Positions 1-12,052 of a DNA stretch of 64,000 nucleotides are shown here, piece after piece. A model generated the notes under the pieces. That model had not been told where the DNA came from and did not search any database. It worked only from the letters and a program-made list of their open reading frames with translations. Both the position numbers and the translations under genes were made by a program. Source of the DNA: Medicago truncatula (Eukaryota > Streptophyta > Magnoliopsida > Fabales > Fabaceae); NCBI RefSeq assembly GCF_003473485.1, contig NC_053049.1:7874001-7938000 (forward strand), written 5' to 3'. The first letter of the stretch is position 1, and each line of letters starts with the position of its first letter.

Positions 1-140
1 GGTTCTTTCAACCATGAAAAAAATATATCTAATTTTGAGATGACCCATGTGAATAAAATTTAGAAAAAAAAGGGTGGTTAGAATAGAAACAGAGACGGTG
101 TAGAAAGAAAAAGATTATAGAAAGTATAAGCATTTCTAAC

Positions 141-245
141 CAGTGCAAGTTTCTTATAAGCATTCCTTAGCTCTGAATCAGAGCATTCCTTATTCAATCC
201 CAAAACTGCATAGAAATCATTGCTTTTGTTTCCTTCGTTAGCCAT
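141..245 (-). CDS. J-domain (DnaJ/Hsp40) protein, first exon, partial
   Basis: The exon starts at ATG 245 and encodes 35 residues that match the start of a J domain: DFYAVLGL, then a helix ending in AYKKLAL. The reading is cut by a GT donor at 140-139 (CTG|GTTAG). In this family the next exon supplies the HPD motif that stimulates Hsp70 ATPase; it is not in bases 1-138, so the gene continues beyond the left edge. The frame stays open upstream to a TTG at 284, but the ATG at 245 gives the usual short leader before the J domain. Which J-protein class this is cannot be told from one exon. Likely role: co-chaperone. Confidence 0.8.
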
Positions 246-1397
246 ATTATTTCCAACAAGAACAATCCAAATTTTCACAACCAACTAGATCAACCAACCA
301 AACTAGAATTCTCCAACAGAACCAATCAAATATCAAACTAATGTTTTTTGTATTGTCGGCAAATTGAATCAAACAAACTCAATCAAAACACAAAATCCGT
401 ACAACCATAAAAGTAAGAAACTAAATTCTAAGAGACATACATACAATCACAATAACATTACTATGTGATTATATATATAAAATATGTAATATTAATATAC
501 AACTTGGATGACAACTTGAGTTGCGGCTACATGTTTGTGAATAGATACATAGTACTTAGCATTTTGTTTTGTTTTAGACTAGATGGAATGAAGGGTTGAA
601 GTGTAAAGACTTAGCCTCATGAATACTCTAGAGACCTCTAATACTAGACTTTATATAGTTTATTTTTGTTTTATTTTCATATTATTTAAAAGATGCACAA
701 ACAACCATTTTGGTCAATGAATATGTGAGACGATGTTACTATAGTATTGAAATGTATCAAAATTACAAAAAGTATACTAAAATATGTCATTTTTTTTTAT
801 TGACATTAGTTTGGACATAAACTCCGATCGTTTAACTTCGTTAATCTTTTTTGATAAAAAAAGTTTCATCAATTTTTACTTCATATCAATTGAACTACTC
901 AATCCTCTATTGTTCAGATCTAATATGTTTTTTCTTCGCCAATTTAGTTTATGAATTATTAACAAAAATGGTATCTAAGATAAATTTTGATACATTCAAA
1001 GATTATAATGAAAGTAATTCACACGTTTCAGACCAAAATAGTTGTTTCCTTTTTAAATTAAAAATCAATGAGAATATCGTTTCTGTTTTTAACAATTAAT
1101 TAATTAAACCCAAAGAAGTGGTTTTGGATGGGTGGTGATGTAGGGCTGAGATTCTATGATGTTAGATATTTTTTTGTGTCCAGAAGGTTCTCTGTGAATG
1201 AGAAAAAGTCCTAAAACTCCTTTTGTTGTTTTTGTTGTTGTGTGCAAATAAAGGGAAAACGTGAGTTTATGAAATTGTTAATAAAAAAGAGAAATAAAAG
1301 TTAAATTCATGGGAGGGTCCCACTATAGATGTTATAAGCTGTTTAACCGCTTTGAGAATGAATTGATTGCTCACACTCCATTGTCTTTGTCGGATGA
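246..1397. other. Intergenic, upstream of the J-protein gene
   Basis: AT-rich sequence with no convincing coding region. It should hold the promoter of the minus-strand J-protein gene. The open frame at 851-1099 is low complexity and resembles no family I know. Confidence 0.5.
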
Positions 1398-1407
1398 TAA
1401 ATAAATT

Positions 1408-1683
1408 AGTTAGGAGTGCTTTTCATCCCTGTAATATATGTTATTTTTTTATTTTTGCTTCTATAAAATTTTCGGTTTTGATTTACACCCTCGTAAAAAA
1501 CAAAATCCGGAAAGCACCCTTATTAGGCCATTCAAAAACCAAAATTTCTTAAAAAAAATTCTAAAAATGGCCTATTAGGAGTGTTTTTTGGAAAAATAAT
1601 AATTTACGAGGGTGCAAATCAAACCGAAAATTTTATAGGGGTGAAAATTGGAAATGACATATATTAAAAAACACTATTAACTC
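1408..1683. mobile_element. Foldback MITE, Mutator-like, 276 bp
   Basis: The two halves are inverted copies: around 1460-1502 the strand reads towards TTTTCGGTTTTGATTTAC and around 1596-1641 its complement returns, with outer arms starting AGTTAGGAGTG and GAGTTAATAGTG. The element is flanked by the 10-bp direct repeat TAAATAAATT at 1398-1407 and 1684-1693. Long inverted arms plus a 9-10 bp target duplication suggest a non-autonomous MULE-type element. Confidence 0.6.
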
Positions 1684-1895
1684 TAAATAAATTGATGATA
1701 AAAGGTTGTGGAGCTCACTTTTGGAAATAGTTTGTCTAAAGAAAAATCTACTGTAATACTTTTTTATTAACAAGAATGCAAATTTTGATTTATTTAATGT
1801 CAATTAGTAAATGAAGTGACATAGGCTACATACAACAAAGTAGGTTAAGAAATGAAATTTGGAGTTGGAATTTGGAAATGTTTTAAAAGATAAAA

Positions 1896-2442
1896 GGCTT
1901 AATTACATTTTTGGTCCTCACATTTTGATCAACTCACGAAAATGGTTATACCTCTTTTAAATCGAACAAAATCGTCCCTAAATTATATGTTTTTTGCAGT
2001 TTAGTCCTATATCTCTTTATTTCTAACTCAAGAAATGCACAGAAATGACAGTTTTAGTCAAACCACATATGTTCAACCATGAAATAAACAAGGAATAAAG
2101 CATGTGGGTATAAAGAATCTACTTTATCCAGCACACTAACCTAATTTCTGAGACATGTTACATACCTGAAACATGTCTTAGAAATTAGTTTTTTTTTGGA
2201 TTGTGTGCTAAACAAAGTAGATTCCTTGTACCCACATGTTTTATTCCTTGTTTATTTCATGGTTGAGCATAGGTGGTTGGACTAAAACTGTCATTTCTGT
2301 GCGTTTATGGAGTTGAAAATAGAGGGATATGACTAAAACTGCAAAAAATATATAGTTTAGGGACGATTTTGTTCGATTTAAAAGAGGTAGAACCATTTTC
2401 GTGAGTTGGTCAAAATGCGAGGATTAAAAGTGTAATTAAGCC
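1896..2442. mobile_element. Mutator-like foldback MITE, 547 bp, 9-bp TSD
   Basis: The ends are inverted copies, left GGCTTAATTACATTTTTGGT and right ending AAAAGTGTAATTAAGCC, and complementarity continues through most of the element. A perfect 9-bp direct repeat AAGATAAAA flanks it at 1887-1895 and 2443-2451, the target size of Mutator-like transposases. No coding capacity, so it must be mobilised in trans. Confidence 0.85.
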
Positions 2443-2518
2443 AAGATAAAATTAGATTGGTGTTGCTTACATTAACTTAAAAGATTTTATTCATGTTATA
2501 TACAAAGTAATGATATTC

Positions 2519-2690
2519 GTACAACCATTTAATAATATTTTTTTATTTTATTTTTTCATTAATAAAAGCAACAGAGAGAAAGACTAAGAGAACACAAGAA
2601 TAGTACAACCATTTAAGAACATTTTTTTTTTATTTTATTTTTTTATAAATAAAAACAACGGAGAGAAAGACTAAGAGAACACAAGATAAT
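2519..2690. repeat. Tandem duplication, two units of about 85 bp
   Basis: Two adjacent units both begin GTACAACCATTTAA and end AGAGAAAGACTAAGAGAACACAAG-like sequence, separated only by differences in a T-rich stretch. The rest of 2452-3183 is AT-rich and shows nothing I can name. Confidence 0.7.
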
Positions 2691-3183
2691 AATAAAAGTA
2701 TAAATTTTGTCCAAAACTTATCTTAAAATAGTAAATAAATATCATTTATCTTTTTTTACATGAAGTCCAAAATGAACATCATACTACATTTACATTTTTA
2801 TGACTTTTACATTATTTTTCTCTTATATCAAGTTTGACATCCAAAATAATTTGTATACGGTGTCGGTTTTATGTGTCTACATGACCTAACTATTGTTCTA
2901 CAACTAAGCAAGTCTTCCTTAGTTATAACTCTAAATAAAAAATATTTGGATGCATAAATAGAAAAAAATTAAAAGAGGAATAAACTAATGACATTATTTT
3001 ATACTTTTATCTTTTGATTTTTTTAATCTGTGTGTTTAAGTATTTTTTATTTGTGCATGTGATCAACTAGAACATACCCCTATAATTATAAATAGTTAAA
3101 AGAATAATTTTTGTGTTTGTTGGAGGACTTTTTTACTCCACAAATGTAGTTTTATGTTCAATGAAAAAATTGCGGTATCTAAA

Positions 3184-3352
3184 CACTACAAGAAATATGA
3201 TAATTTGTCAGGGGTAGAATCACCGGCAAAATGCACAAAGCCTTGGGAAACGGCTGTTTAACAAGGATTTTGCCAGGGGCGAAATCCCTAGCAAAGCAGG
3301 TCATCGCAAATAACCATGCCAGGGCTTTAGCTCCTGGAGAAACTCTTTGGTT
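3184..3352 (+). mobile_element. CACTA (En/Spm) transposon terminus, fragment
   Basis: The sequence begins CACTACAAGAAA, the typical end of plant CACTA elements, and continues with short subterminal repeats related to GCCAGGGG (for example near 3270 and 3319). No matching TTTCTTGTAGTG end was found downstream, so only one terminus remains. The right limit is a guess based on where the GC-richer subterminal repeats fade. Confidence 0.6.
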
Positions 3353-3669
3353 AAAACATATGCCTTTTGTTGAAGTGATGAATGAGTGGAGATCTTAAGT
3401 AGATTCAAGGAGTCTTTTGTAATATAGATTGAAGATTCAGACGCCAATGGATGCCATTAAATTGGTGAATTTTAAGTCCATAGGTGGCTATTGAAGAGTA
3501 AAAACAATACAATTTTTAGGGGTTTCAGTTTAGGTGGCTAAATCAAAGTGATGCGAAAAATGGTATTTTCATGCATGTTGTCAAAGCCCGAGGAAATTTG
3601 ATTAAGATCACAATATTAAGGGTGGTTGATCAATGAGTTGTAAATCTTGCAGAAGTTCGTAAATACATA

Positions 3670-3822
3670 CTCCTTATGGTCTCATATATAAGTTTTTTTT
3701 TTTATTTTTTTATTTTAAGTTTATTGAATAATTAATATATCTGATCTTCATCGTAAATATGATACATTAATTATTCAATGAACTTAAAATATAAATATCT
3801 TCTTATATATGAGACGATGAAG
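3670..3822. mobile_element. Stowaway-like MITE, 153 bp
   Basis: Inverted ends CTCCTTATGGTCTCATATA and its counterpart TATATGAGACGATGAAG are flanked by TA on both sides (3668-3669, 3823-3824), as expected for Tc1/mariner-type Stowaway elements. The internal arms also pair (TTTATTGAATAATTAAT with ATTAATTATTCAATGAA). Confidence 0.7.
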
Positions 3823-3999
3823 TACTTTTTACAACATTTCTTTGAGGTCATTGTTGGATGATCTTTCTTTCCCATTAAATTCTAGGGAGAACAATGATTT
3901 ATTATCGATATCATTTATAGTATAGGAGATTTTGAGAAAAAAGTAAGAGGCCCGACCTAAATTATTTGAATTTTAGCTTTACTAAATCTTTTTATGATC

Positions 4000-5545
4000 T
4001 TGTGAAAAGGGGAGATGAGTTTTATTTAAGGAATTCTTGTGAAATACTTACTAATCTTCGTTATTGTTTCTCCTCCTATTTTTTGTACTATGGTACCTAA
4101 GGTAGAGAGCCCTCAACCCCTTGGAGATATAATGGGGGCCAAAGTATCAACAGTTTGATTTGATAAGGTAATTAGCTTTTATTTGGGAAGGCAACTAGAG
4201 GAAACTAGTGAATGATGATGTTGTTATGGTCAATGAGGTGGTAGACATAAGTACCTAACAAGAAATGTCTTAATTTTAAGGTTGATTTTATGAAGAAGTG
4301 TGATTCTATCAAGTGGGGTTCATAGGTTACATGATGAGAATGTTGGCTTTTGTGACAAATTGTAACTTGTAAGCTTTGGTCGTGTTTGTGTGTTATAAGG
4401 AAACCTCTTAATTTTTGTTAATGGTTAGTAACACGCTAGCTCTATTTGTTTTTCCTATTGGTCATTAAGGGCTTGGGCAGAATGTAGGATACTTGAATTT
4501 GAATTTGGTGGTATCTCGTTTTCAATATGGAATGTTGTTTATCATAGATGTGTAGATAATTTACGTAAGATTATTGCTCTTCTCGTATATGTTTTGCTCA
4601 TTTCCGTCAAAATAGTTGAGCGTGAGTTAACACACACATGTGTATTTCTCAGCGGAAATGAGCAAAAACAGATGGAAGAAGTGTAATTCTTTTTATGGAA
4701 TGTGAAGTCACTCTTGAATTGGTTTGATTTGGATTTTAGGTATCATCCTATCCTTTACAAAATAGCATGTTGGACTAACAATGACAAATGACAATGATGG
4801 TACTTCCTATTTCATAATTTTGACATGACAAAAGTAATTAATCAAAATAAATTGTGATTTTAAATCGCATATGTAAATGTTAAGATTATAATCAACTTTG
4901 CTTAATCGAAAGTATGAACATCTAATTTTTATTGATTTACGGGATGGTTTGGAAGATAGATGAATGTCCCAGTAACATTCGTCCAAATGTTATTCAATTA
5001 GATGTGCTTATCAAAAGTTAATTCAAACGTTCTTTGGCATAAAGCGGTTCCTCTCAGAGTCAAGTTATTTGTTTGGCGCCTACTTCTCTATGCATTTCGA
5101 CTAAGGATAATTTGCTCGGAAAGGGTGTGATTTAGAACAATGATCAACAATATATGAGGTGATGCATAATGAACGAAGATGTGAGCCACTTATTTGTCAA
5201 GTGAGATTTTTTTGGCAGAATTTGGTCCTTGATTTCAAATTGAATTGGTTTTGTTGCGGTTCATCCAGAATCCCTTTCAAACCATCTTATGCTTTTTAGT
5301 TGTTTAAGTGGTTTTTTCCAAGCAAGATCGTATGACTCTAAACTTTATTTGACTCCCTTGTGTATGAGTCATTTGGAAAGAAAAAGACCATAGTATTTTT
5401 TCGCCCAAGGAGACAAATCTGCAAACGTTATATGACAAAATTAAGCTTCAGTCTTTCTGGTAGTTGAAAGCAAGATACACAACTTTCGTTTTCTCGGTGG
5501 CTTACTACTGTTTAGTGCTTGAATACAATTTCTTAATTTGTTTCT
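4000..5545 (+). mobile_element. Decayed L1-type LINE, reverse transcriptase and zinc-binding region
   Basis: Scattered frames on the plus strand match the ORF2 protein of the LINE at 15-19 kb. Near 4088 the translation reads VPKVESPQPL. Near 4265 it reads LNFKVDFMKKCDSIKWG, the first RT motif region. Near 5028 it reads VLWHKAVPLRVKLFVWRLL, the start of the RT-associated zinc-binding domain. Near 5420-5490 the C-terminal end can be followed. Stops and frameshifts are frequent and parts are missing. This is an old relic with no function left. A short 16-bp inverted repeat at about 4597-4665 sits inside it. Confidence 0.7.
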
Positions 5546-7064
5546 TTTCTTGTCTTTCTTTTATTTTTGTGTTCGCACCTTGTATTGTATACATTTATTA
5601 ACTTTGTTTCAGACAGATCTTGTTATTGCAGAACTTAACTAGTTTGAGTAATATATTTCATTTTGTCTTTAAAAAATATTGTTAAAAATGTTTTTTTTAT
5701 TTATTAAGATGCTATAAAACATAGTTGTACCCATAAACATAATTCAACTGGTAATGACATTACGATATGCATGGATCATGATTTAAATCTCAAATTTTTC
5801 GCTTATTTACTTTAAAGATAAATTTATAGCCATGACAAAATACAGACAAATAGAGTTTATGTGGCCCCTTTGACACATATGCATATTTGTTTTTATAAAA
5901 TCTCATAAAGACAAATATACATGAAAAATGTTAAAAGGTCTTACAACTAATAGAGACAAATAGAGTTTATGTCTCCTCTTTAACTTTAATCACGTTTCCA
6001 ACTTGGTGATGATGAAAAGAAATGAAAGGAAGAAAAAAGAATGGCAAACAAACACCAAGTTGCAGCAAGAATATTTAGTAAACTCTCTCAAGTGGCTTTA
6101 ATTGGGGTGCACCTTTAATTGGTGTGATAAAGGAGAAGCTTTGTTATTTAAATGATTAATTTACAAAGTCTATTTCAGTTCCAAAGTTCAAAGAACAAAT
6201 CACTTTAGATGGTAAATGATTTTGAACTGTTAATGATACTTTAAGCTTACTTATTTAACAGTCTAAAGTGAATGACTTTTGGCTTATGACATTGATATCT
6301 ATTCCCAAAAATAAACGAGTTAAGTCATACCAGTAATCATAATTCCAGCTGCCTATCAACTATTCAATTTAAGACTTTGTCAAAGATAATAAGGTATGGG
6401 TAGTGGTGTGTATTTAAAGGTGAAAAAAAATATCTTATGCCACAATCACAGAATCTATAATAGGTTGTGGTTGTTAACACTTGAATATATGTAGGACAAA
6501 TCACAAGATGCTTATGAGTCTGGAAAAAAAACCTTCAAAAGTGTATGTTTGAATGGAATCGAAATTATATTTGTCTAAAAGTACACATTAAGACAACACT
6601 TTTTTTTTTTGGGTGTACATGGGAGGTGGTTTTTTAGGGTGAGTGAAGTTAAGTTGGTCACAGCTGCAGGAAATCAGCTAGCTTCGATAAGTCGAAAACG
6701 ATATTTGCCCTTATTACAAGTTGGTGGTAATGTATTGTACCTTTCCACCAATGTTACACCACACCACTTGATTAATGACCTCATTATGTATGCAATAACA
6801 TAATAGTTGCAAAGTGACAATCAATCTTGATTATTCTGATGTGAATATGAAGAAAATAATGAATTATGTTTTCTGCAGAAGTGCTTTTAATTGAATATGA
6901 AAGCCATTGTTAGAAGAGCATTGACAATGGAATAACTACCAACATATTTTTCCTTTATGAATCACACACAAATAGATACATCATCATTATTACAAAACAT
7001 GTTCAGAATTAATCACCCTAAAAGAAGAGCAAAATCTTGACTTCTATCTGCAACAAAACCTATA
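5546..7064. other. Intergenic, downstream of CIA30
   Basis: AT-rich. Around 5735-5795 is a worn tRNA-like segment (AATTCAACTGGTAATGACA, then ATTTAAATCTCAA) related to the SINE copies elsewhere in the window. Two short related segments ending ATAGAGTTTATGT occur near 5850 and 5955. Nothing else recognised. The small open frame at 6609-6803 looks accidental. Confidence 0.4.
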
Positions 7065-10000
7065 CTACATCATTGGGTTCTCACTTCTGATGGCTTTGAT
7101 CCATTCGAGTTCAAGTCTGAAATCACCTGGTCCAGATCTAGCACCTGGGACACCACCCTCGGCATTGACAGAAAAAGACATGCCAAGAACACGTGATGGA
7201 TTCATTTCAATTTCTGCATCTATAACGTTCCCTCTCCAAGTAGGTACATATCGAGCTAAAGGAATCTGGTCAATCGATGAAATTACTGAGCACATGCAAG
7301 CCATTGAAATTCATGATAGAAAATAATGTAACTAAATGTGCAAGTATCATCACTACAGTGCTTAGTATGGGCCAATGGTACCGACCCCTTCACTTACACA
7401 TGCATAGAGAGCCAACAAGGCACAAAACCAAGCAACAGTTAATTTTTTCAGTTTCATATATGTTGTCTACTCAGTTACAAATAGCAAACATCAGAGCGAA
7501 GAAATCCAATGTTTGTAGTTTCTCCTGACCATCAAAAGCCCTTTTTTTCAAGATCAAATGGACCCCAAGGGTTTACTCAACGTAATGTTTAAAAAATGTA
7601 TCATAGCATGTAAACACAATTTAATAGTATCTATAGCAAATATTCAACATTCTAATTTAATACCGTACTACACCGCCACAAATCACCTGAGGCCAGATCC
7701 TGCTTAACCCATACTAGACCAGACCATGACATCACAATTATAATTTGAAGTACAAATTCACAAATCACAAGATAAGTTCACAATTCATTGCACAAATAAG
7801 TATAACATGTTCAAAATCAATCACAATCAATATTACTAAAGAGCGACGGATGACTGGACTAGGTTCCTCTCGTTGTAGCTAAATTTAGCTTTAGTAGAGC
7901 TAGGTTTCAACTCATCGGAGTTGGGTTCATTCACCGGGTTGGCATTTTGGGTTCATTGCAAACTTGCAACGATGGTTTTTTTTTTCTTCATGTTTTATGG
8001 TTTGTGACATTGTTTGAGTTGGGACTATGGGGTTGAGAGTTGAGACCCAATAGAACATCGTTAACCTCCTTTACAAACAAGTTCAAATTGGAATGTTAAA
8101 TGCATCTATGTAGTCGAGTGTTACAACTATAAGATTGATGTTTTGTGCACCATGAAGTCTTATGATTCATTTGTTGCATCCGGTTATTTTTAAAAAACAC
8201 AGAAAAAACCTATTCATTCCAAGTTCAAATTGGAATGTTAAATGCATCTATGTAGTGAGTGTTACAACTAAATTGCAGGCCTGTTCATTTGTCCTCAAAC
8301 TCTTGATTCTATGTCTGTTTACCTAGGTTTACACAGAAAAAAACCTATAAGCGAGTTAACCCGATTTCACCAAATAATTTAAACTTTGGGGAGAGTTGGT
8401 TCATAACAACCATTCATTAAATTGATAATATTCCAGAAATTAGCATAATTGAAGGGCTAAACAGTTCGCTATTTCTTGTCACAAGCTATAACTTTTGTAA
8501 AACCTTGCAGTGGATGGAGAATTACATGAGATATGTGCATGTGCTTTCAATGCACCTTATCGAGTCCTTAATCTCAAAGTTCAAGCCCGTCAAGGTAACT
8601 ACGTTTTGGAATTTAATTAGGCATAACTAGTAAGACAGTAAACATTTGTGGCAGAAAAAACAGTCACAAGCAGCACAATACAGTCACTCAAACATTATTT
8701 GAGAATACGTCCAACAAGATTACAGGTTATCATAAATAACACACAGTGCTATAAATAGCAGATTGCAGAAAATAGCGAAACGCCAGAACTTCGTTGTTAA
8801 ATAGCAGATAGCATTGCAGGCAAACAGAGGAAGCCGCATATCATTGAAATAAGTAAACTATACACAAGAAAAGGCATTTTGCATTCAGATAAAAAAGGAA
8901 ATGGGGAATATATGAGTAATCACTAACTCTATAGTTGGTCAAGTTTGGCACATACGCAGACTTCACAATTTTAGTTTATTATTTTAAAACACCTAAAATT
9001 ATCTATTTTTTCTGCTGTTGCTACTACATCAACTAGTAGAGACTAGAAAAGTGTCCGCTATTTTCCGAATAGTGAAACTAGGATAGTGTTGCGGTTTTCG
9101 TTGCAGTTTTATCAAAATCCTCTATGCTATGGTGATGCTATTTGAAAACACTGACAACACAAACAGAAAGCCTATTCGGACATATCGGTCATTACTAATC
9201 AGGATGTAAGCAGTAAGATGGAAATCGGACTTGCCTTTGCAATATACCAGTTATCTTTGGGCACATAAACAAATGATTGCCATGAGTTATCCTCCATCTG
9301 TCCAGGTGAGTTAACCCAATTCTCCGTGTAGATCTGCACCATAATCCAACTAGTTACAATACTTGCAAGACTAGCAAGAAATGAAACTTGAAACCCTCTA
9401 AACTTCCCAGGACAACATTTTGGCATTTGAAAAGAAAAGGACACTCACAGTAGATATATAACTTCTTCCATCTCCTTTAAGTTTCATAGCTATAGTATCA
9501 TATGAATCCAAGTCGATGAAGCCATCAAACTACAAAAACACAGTATTGCGTAAGGCATTAATATTGTCGTTGAACAAAAATGAGAATCATTCATAAATTC
9601 AATTCAATATGCACTAGGCATCAACATTGTCGTTGAACAAATGATCTGTTTGAATTGACTTATCAGCTTATCTAATGGCATAAGCAGATGAGAGACTGTT
9701 TGGGAGAGCTTATGAAAACAACTTAAGACATGTTCATAAGCTGTTTCCAACTTATTTCAATAAGCTCTCCAAGATAGCTTACGAAAACAACTTGAATTAA
9801 TTTATCTTTAGTCATAGAAATAGGTTATACCTAAGTAATTATATCATAACCGCTTACACTATAATCACTTAACTAAGTTGTTTATCCAAACACTGCAAAA
9901 TCATTGAGAGAAAGAATCAGACACCATTCATACAATATGCACTAGCCATCTATGTTGTTGTTGAACTTGAACAAAGGGCCTGTTTGAATTGATTATTTAA

Positions 10001-10829
10001 ACTTATCTACTAGCATAAACACTTGTGAGACTGTTTGGGAGAGCTTATGAAAACAACTTATTATAATCTGTTTTCAGCTTATTTCCACAAGCTCTACAAG
10101 ATAGCTTATGAAAACAACTTATAGCTTACAAGAAAAAAATTTAACTTTATTTTATTTTTCGATATAGAAATAGGTTATACATATGTAAATGTAATTATCA
10201 ATGTTAATATATTATCAGATGACAGAAAGCCAAAAATCCGACATGGCACCATATTTGAAAACACTGGTAATTATATGATAAAAGCTTATACTATAAGCAC
10301 TTAATTCAGCTATATATCCAAACAACACTAAAGTCTTTGGGGGAAAAAAAGCCACCTTTTTGGATCGCATTCCACAAAATCCACCTCTACTAATATTCCA
10401 TTTAGCACCTTGAGTAACCTCAAAAGAAAGATTCCCAGAGAAAATTCCAGTAGTTTTACCATTTTCAGATTCAGGTATCTGCAATGATGCAGATGACAAA
10501 CCTGAACAACATTAACAATATGAAAAACAAAATTAAAAACCCAGAAATTAAATTAACCAAAGTTTCAAACTTTAGCAAGAAATAATAATGTACCTCCAAA
10601 TTCAGAATCAGAATACAAATGCCATTTTGATAATTCTTGCTTGGAATTGAAGTTGAATATGTATTTTTCAGGTGGTGGCATCAAATCATCAAAACTACCA
10701 GATATAGCTGTTGAAATAAAAATCTTCAATTTATGTAACAATTTGAATAAGAGAATGAGTGAATATTGAAAAATTAATACCTTTCTTAGTAGCATCCATT
10801 GATGCTTGGAACAGTCTTCGTATTCTTGA

Positions 10830-10832
<3 letters not shown>
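7065..10832 (-). CDS. Complex I intermediate-associated protein 30 (CIA30) homologue, six exons
   Basis: Exons on the minus strand are 10781-10832, 10594-10707, 10356-10501, 9449-9529, 9235-9333 and 7065-7265. They total 693 nt (230 residues plus stop) and every junction keeps phase. Recognisable family segments in order are [79 protein letters not shown] and [12 protein letters not shown]30/NDUFAF1 proteins are assembly factors for mitochondrial NADH dehydrogenase. Plant members are about this length, so the gene looks complete. The fifth exon ends AAG|GCAAGT, a GC donor whose junction matches the family (IAK|IPLARY). The ATG is directly preceded by a (GA)21 run. Introns 3 and 5 carry repeats. 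Confidence 0.9.
8085..8272. repeat. 46-bp direct repeat in CIA30 intron 5
   Basis: GTTCAAATTGGAATGTTAAA and the next 26 bases occur at about 8083-8128 and again at 8223-8272, differing by one base. The 1969-bp intron around it contains no recognised gene. Confidence 0.7.
9572..10330. repeat. Tandem duplication with hAT-like MITE copies in CIA30 intron 3
   Basis: Two successive units share host sequence (AATATGCACTAG...TTGTTGAAC-like) followed by a MITE starting CTGTTTGAATTGA, with internal GGGAGAGCTTATGAAAACAA, and ending TATCCAAACA. The MITE bodies lie at about 9643-9896 and 9976-10328. The second is interrupted by a roughly 66-bp insert between two GTAATTAT copies (about 10192 and 10267). 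The ends (CCTGTTTGGAT-like) fit a common hAT-type MITE group. Confidence 0.6.

Positions 10833-10875
<43 letters not shown>
10833..10875. repeat. (CT)21 microsatellite, (GA)n 5' leader of CIA30
   Basis: An uninterrupted 43-base CT run. On the coding strand it is GA repeats ending exactly at the ATG of the CIA30 gene, so it lies in the 5' leader with no spacer before the start codon. Confidence 0.95.
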
Positions 10876-10877
<2 letters not shown>

Positions 10878-10906
10878 GCCAAGAGGGAAGGAAGCATGTT
10901 TGGAAA

Positions 10907-10947
10907 TGGGCCTTCTTCTTTTGGGTTTTGAAATTGTGCTAGGCCCA
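10907..10947 (-). promoter_or_regulatory. Two site II (TGGGCC) elements upstream of CIA30
   Basis: TGGGCC at 10907-10912 and GGCCCA at 10942-10947 lie 75-115 bp before the CIA30 ATG. Paired TGGGCY site II elements are typical of plant promoters for nuclear-encoded mitochondrial proteins, which fits the gene's role. The functional assignment is an inference. Confidence 0.45.
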
Positions 10948-12043
10948 ACTCTACTATGTTAAATTTTGGAAACCGGCTCTTTAAACACCTCAATTTTGCT
11001 TTCAATCGGGTTGTAACTACTAATCGACTAATTTTGTATGTTGAAATTCAACCGGGTTGTGGAATTCGATCGTCTTTTTTCAATAAAGTGAAAGGTTTTA
11101 AGGTGTCTAAAGAGGATCGCTCTAAATTTTGTATAATAGTTGAAAAGAAAAATAATTGCTAAGATAACTCTTCGTAAGATCTGGATATTAAGTTTGTTGA
11201 ATAGAATTTGAATCAAATTTTAAAGCAAGGTGTTAGTTGAATTGAGGTGTTAAAAAGAGAGAACAATTAAGGTGTTAAAAAGAGAGAACAATTAAAAATG
11301 ACACCTAGCTCAATTGATAAATATTGATATTTTTAGTTAAACATAATTACTCTGGTTTAAAGTTGTGTGGATGAATTTCAAATTGTGATTGTCACTTCTA
11401 GAAAAAAAAGAAGATGGTTAGTAGATATTTGACACTACATGATGAACAAAATAATGTCCCATAAGATACATTTCTCAACAACTCAATTTATTTAAGAATA
11501 ATTGTTGTTATGTCATGGCCTCAAATCCAAATTATTTAGGCACCCATATTAAAAATAATTCTTGATGTGTATGTATACCATGATAATTTAAATTTGTAAT
11601 TGTGATCCCACAACATTTCTTGATGTGTATGTATACCATGATATAATTTCGAACATTACTATGGGTTTACATTGAAGAATTCAAAGTACAATTTGTAAAT
11701 TCCTTATTTTGAATTTTGGAACTACCATAGTCTAAGTTACATGTAGTTTGAGTGGAAGATATTGTTGCAATTAGATGTGTCAAATTCTTTGAAATTTTCA
11801 GAAGAACCACTTATAAAAAGGGGAGAAAATGTTATAAGACTGATATTTTTTTTGGACTAAATAGAGACTAATATTCTTTCCTTAAAAAAAAAAAAAGAGA
11901 CTAATATTCTTTATTAATTAAATAGAATATAACTTTTAACAATTTTAAATAATATACAGTTAAACCTTTGTTGTTCTCTTGATTTACTTGGACACATGTA
12001 GCCGTACCGTAGGAGATTCTATAATCAAATATATATACATTTA
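10948..12043. other. Intergenic between CIA30 and a MITE
   Basis: AT-rich, no gene recognised. A short tandem GTTAAAAAGAGAGAACAATT occurs twice at about 11249-11296, and CTTGATGTGTATGTATACCA occurs twice at about 11562 and 11619. Confidence 0.4.
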
Positions 12044-12052
12044 TTTATTTTA

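Noticed and set aside
6609..6803. 64-residue protein
   Set aside because: No recognisable domain, no conserved copy in the window, and no intron or signal to support it.
10565..11005. 146-residue minus-strand protein
   Set aside because: It is CIA30 exon 2 plus intron and the GA repeat read through; splice sites and phases support the six-exon model.
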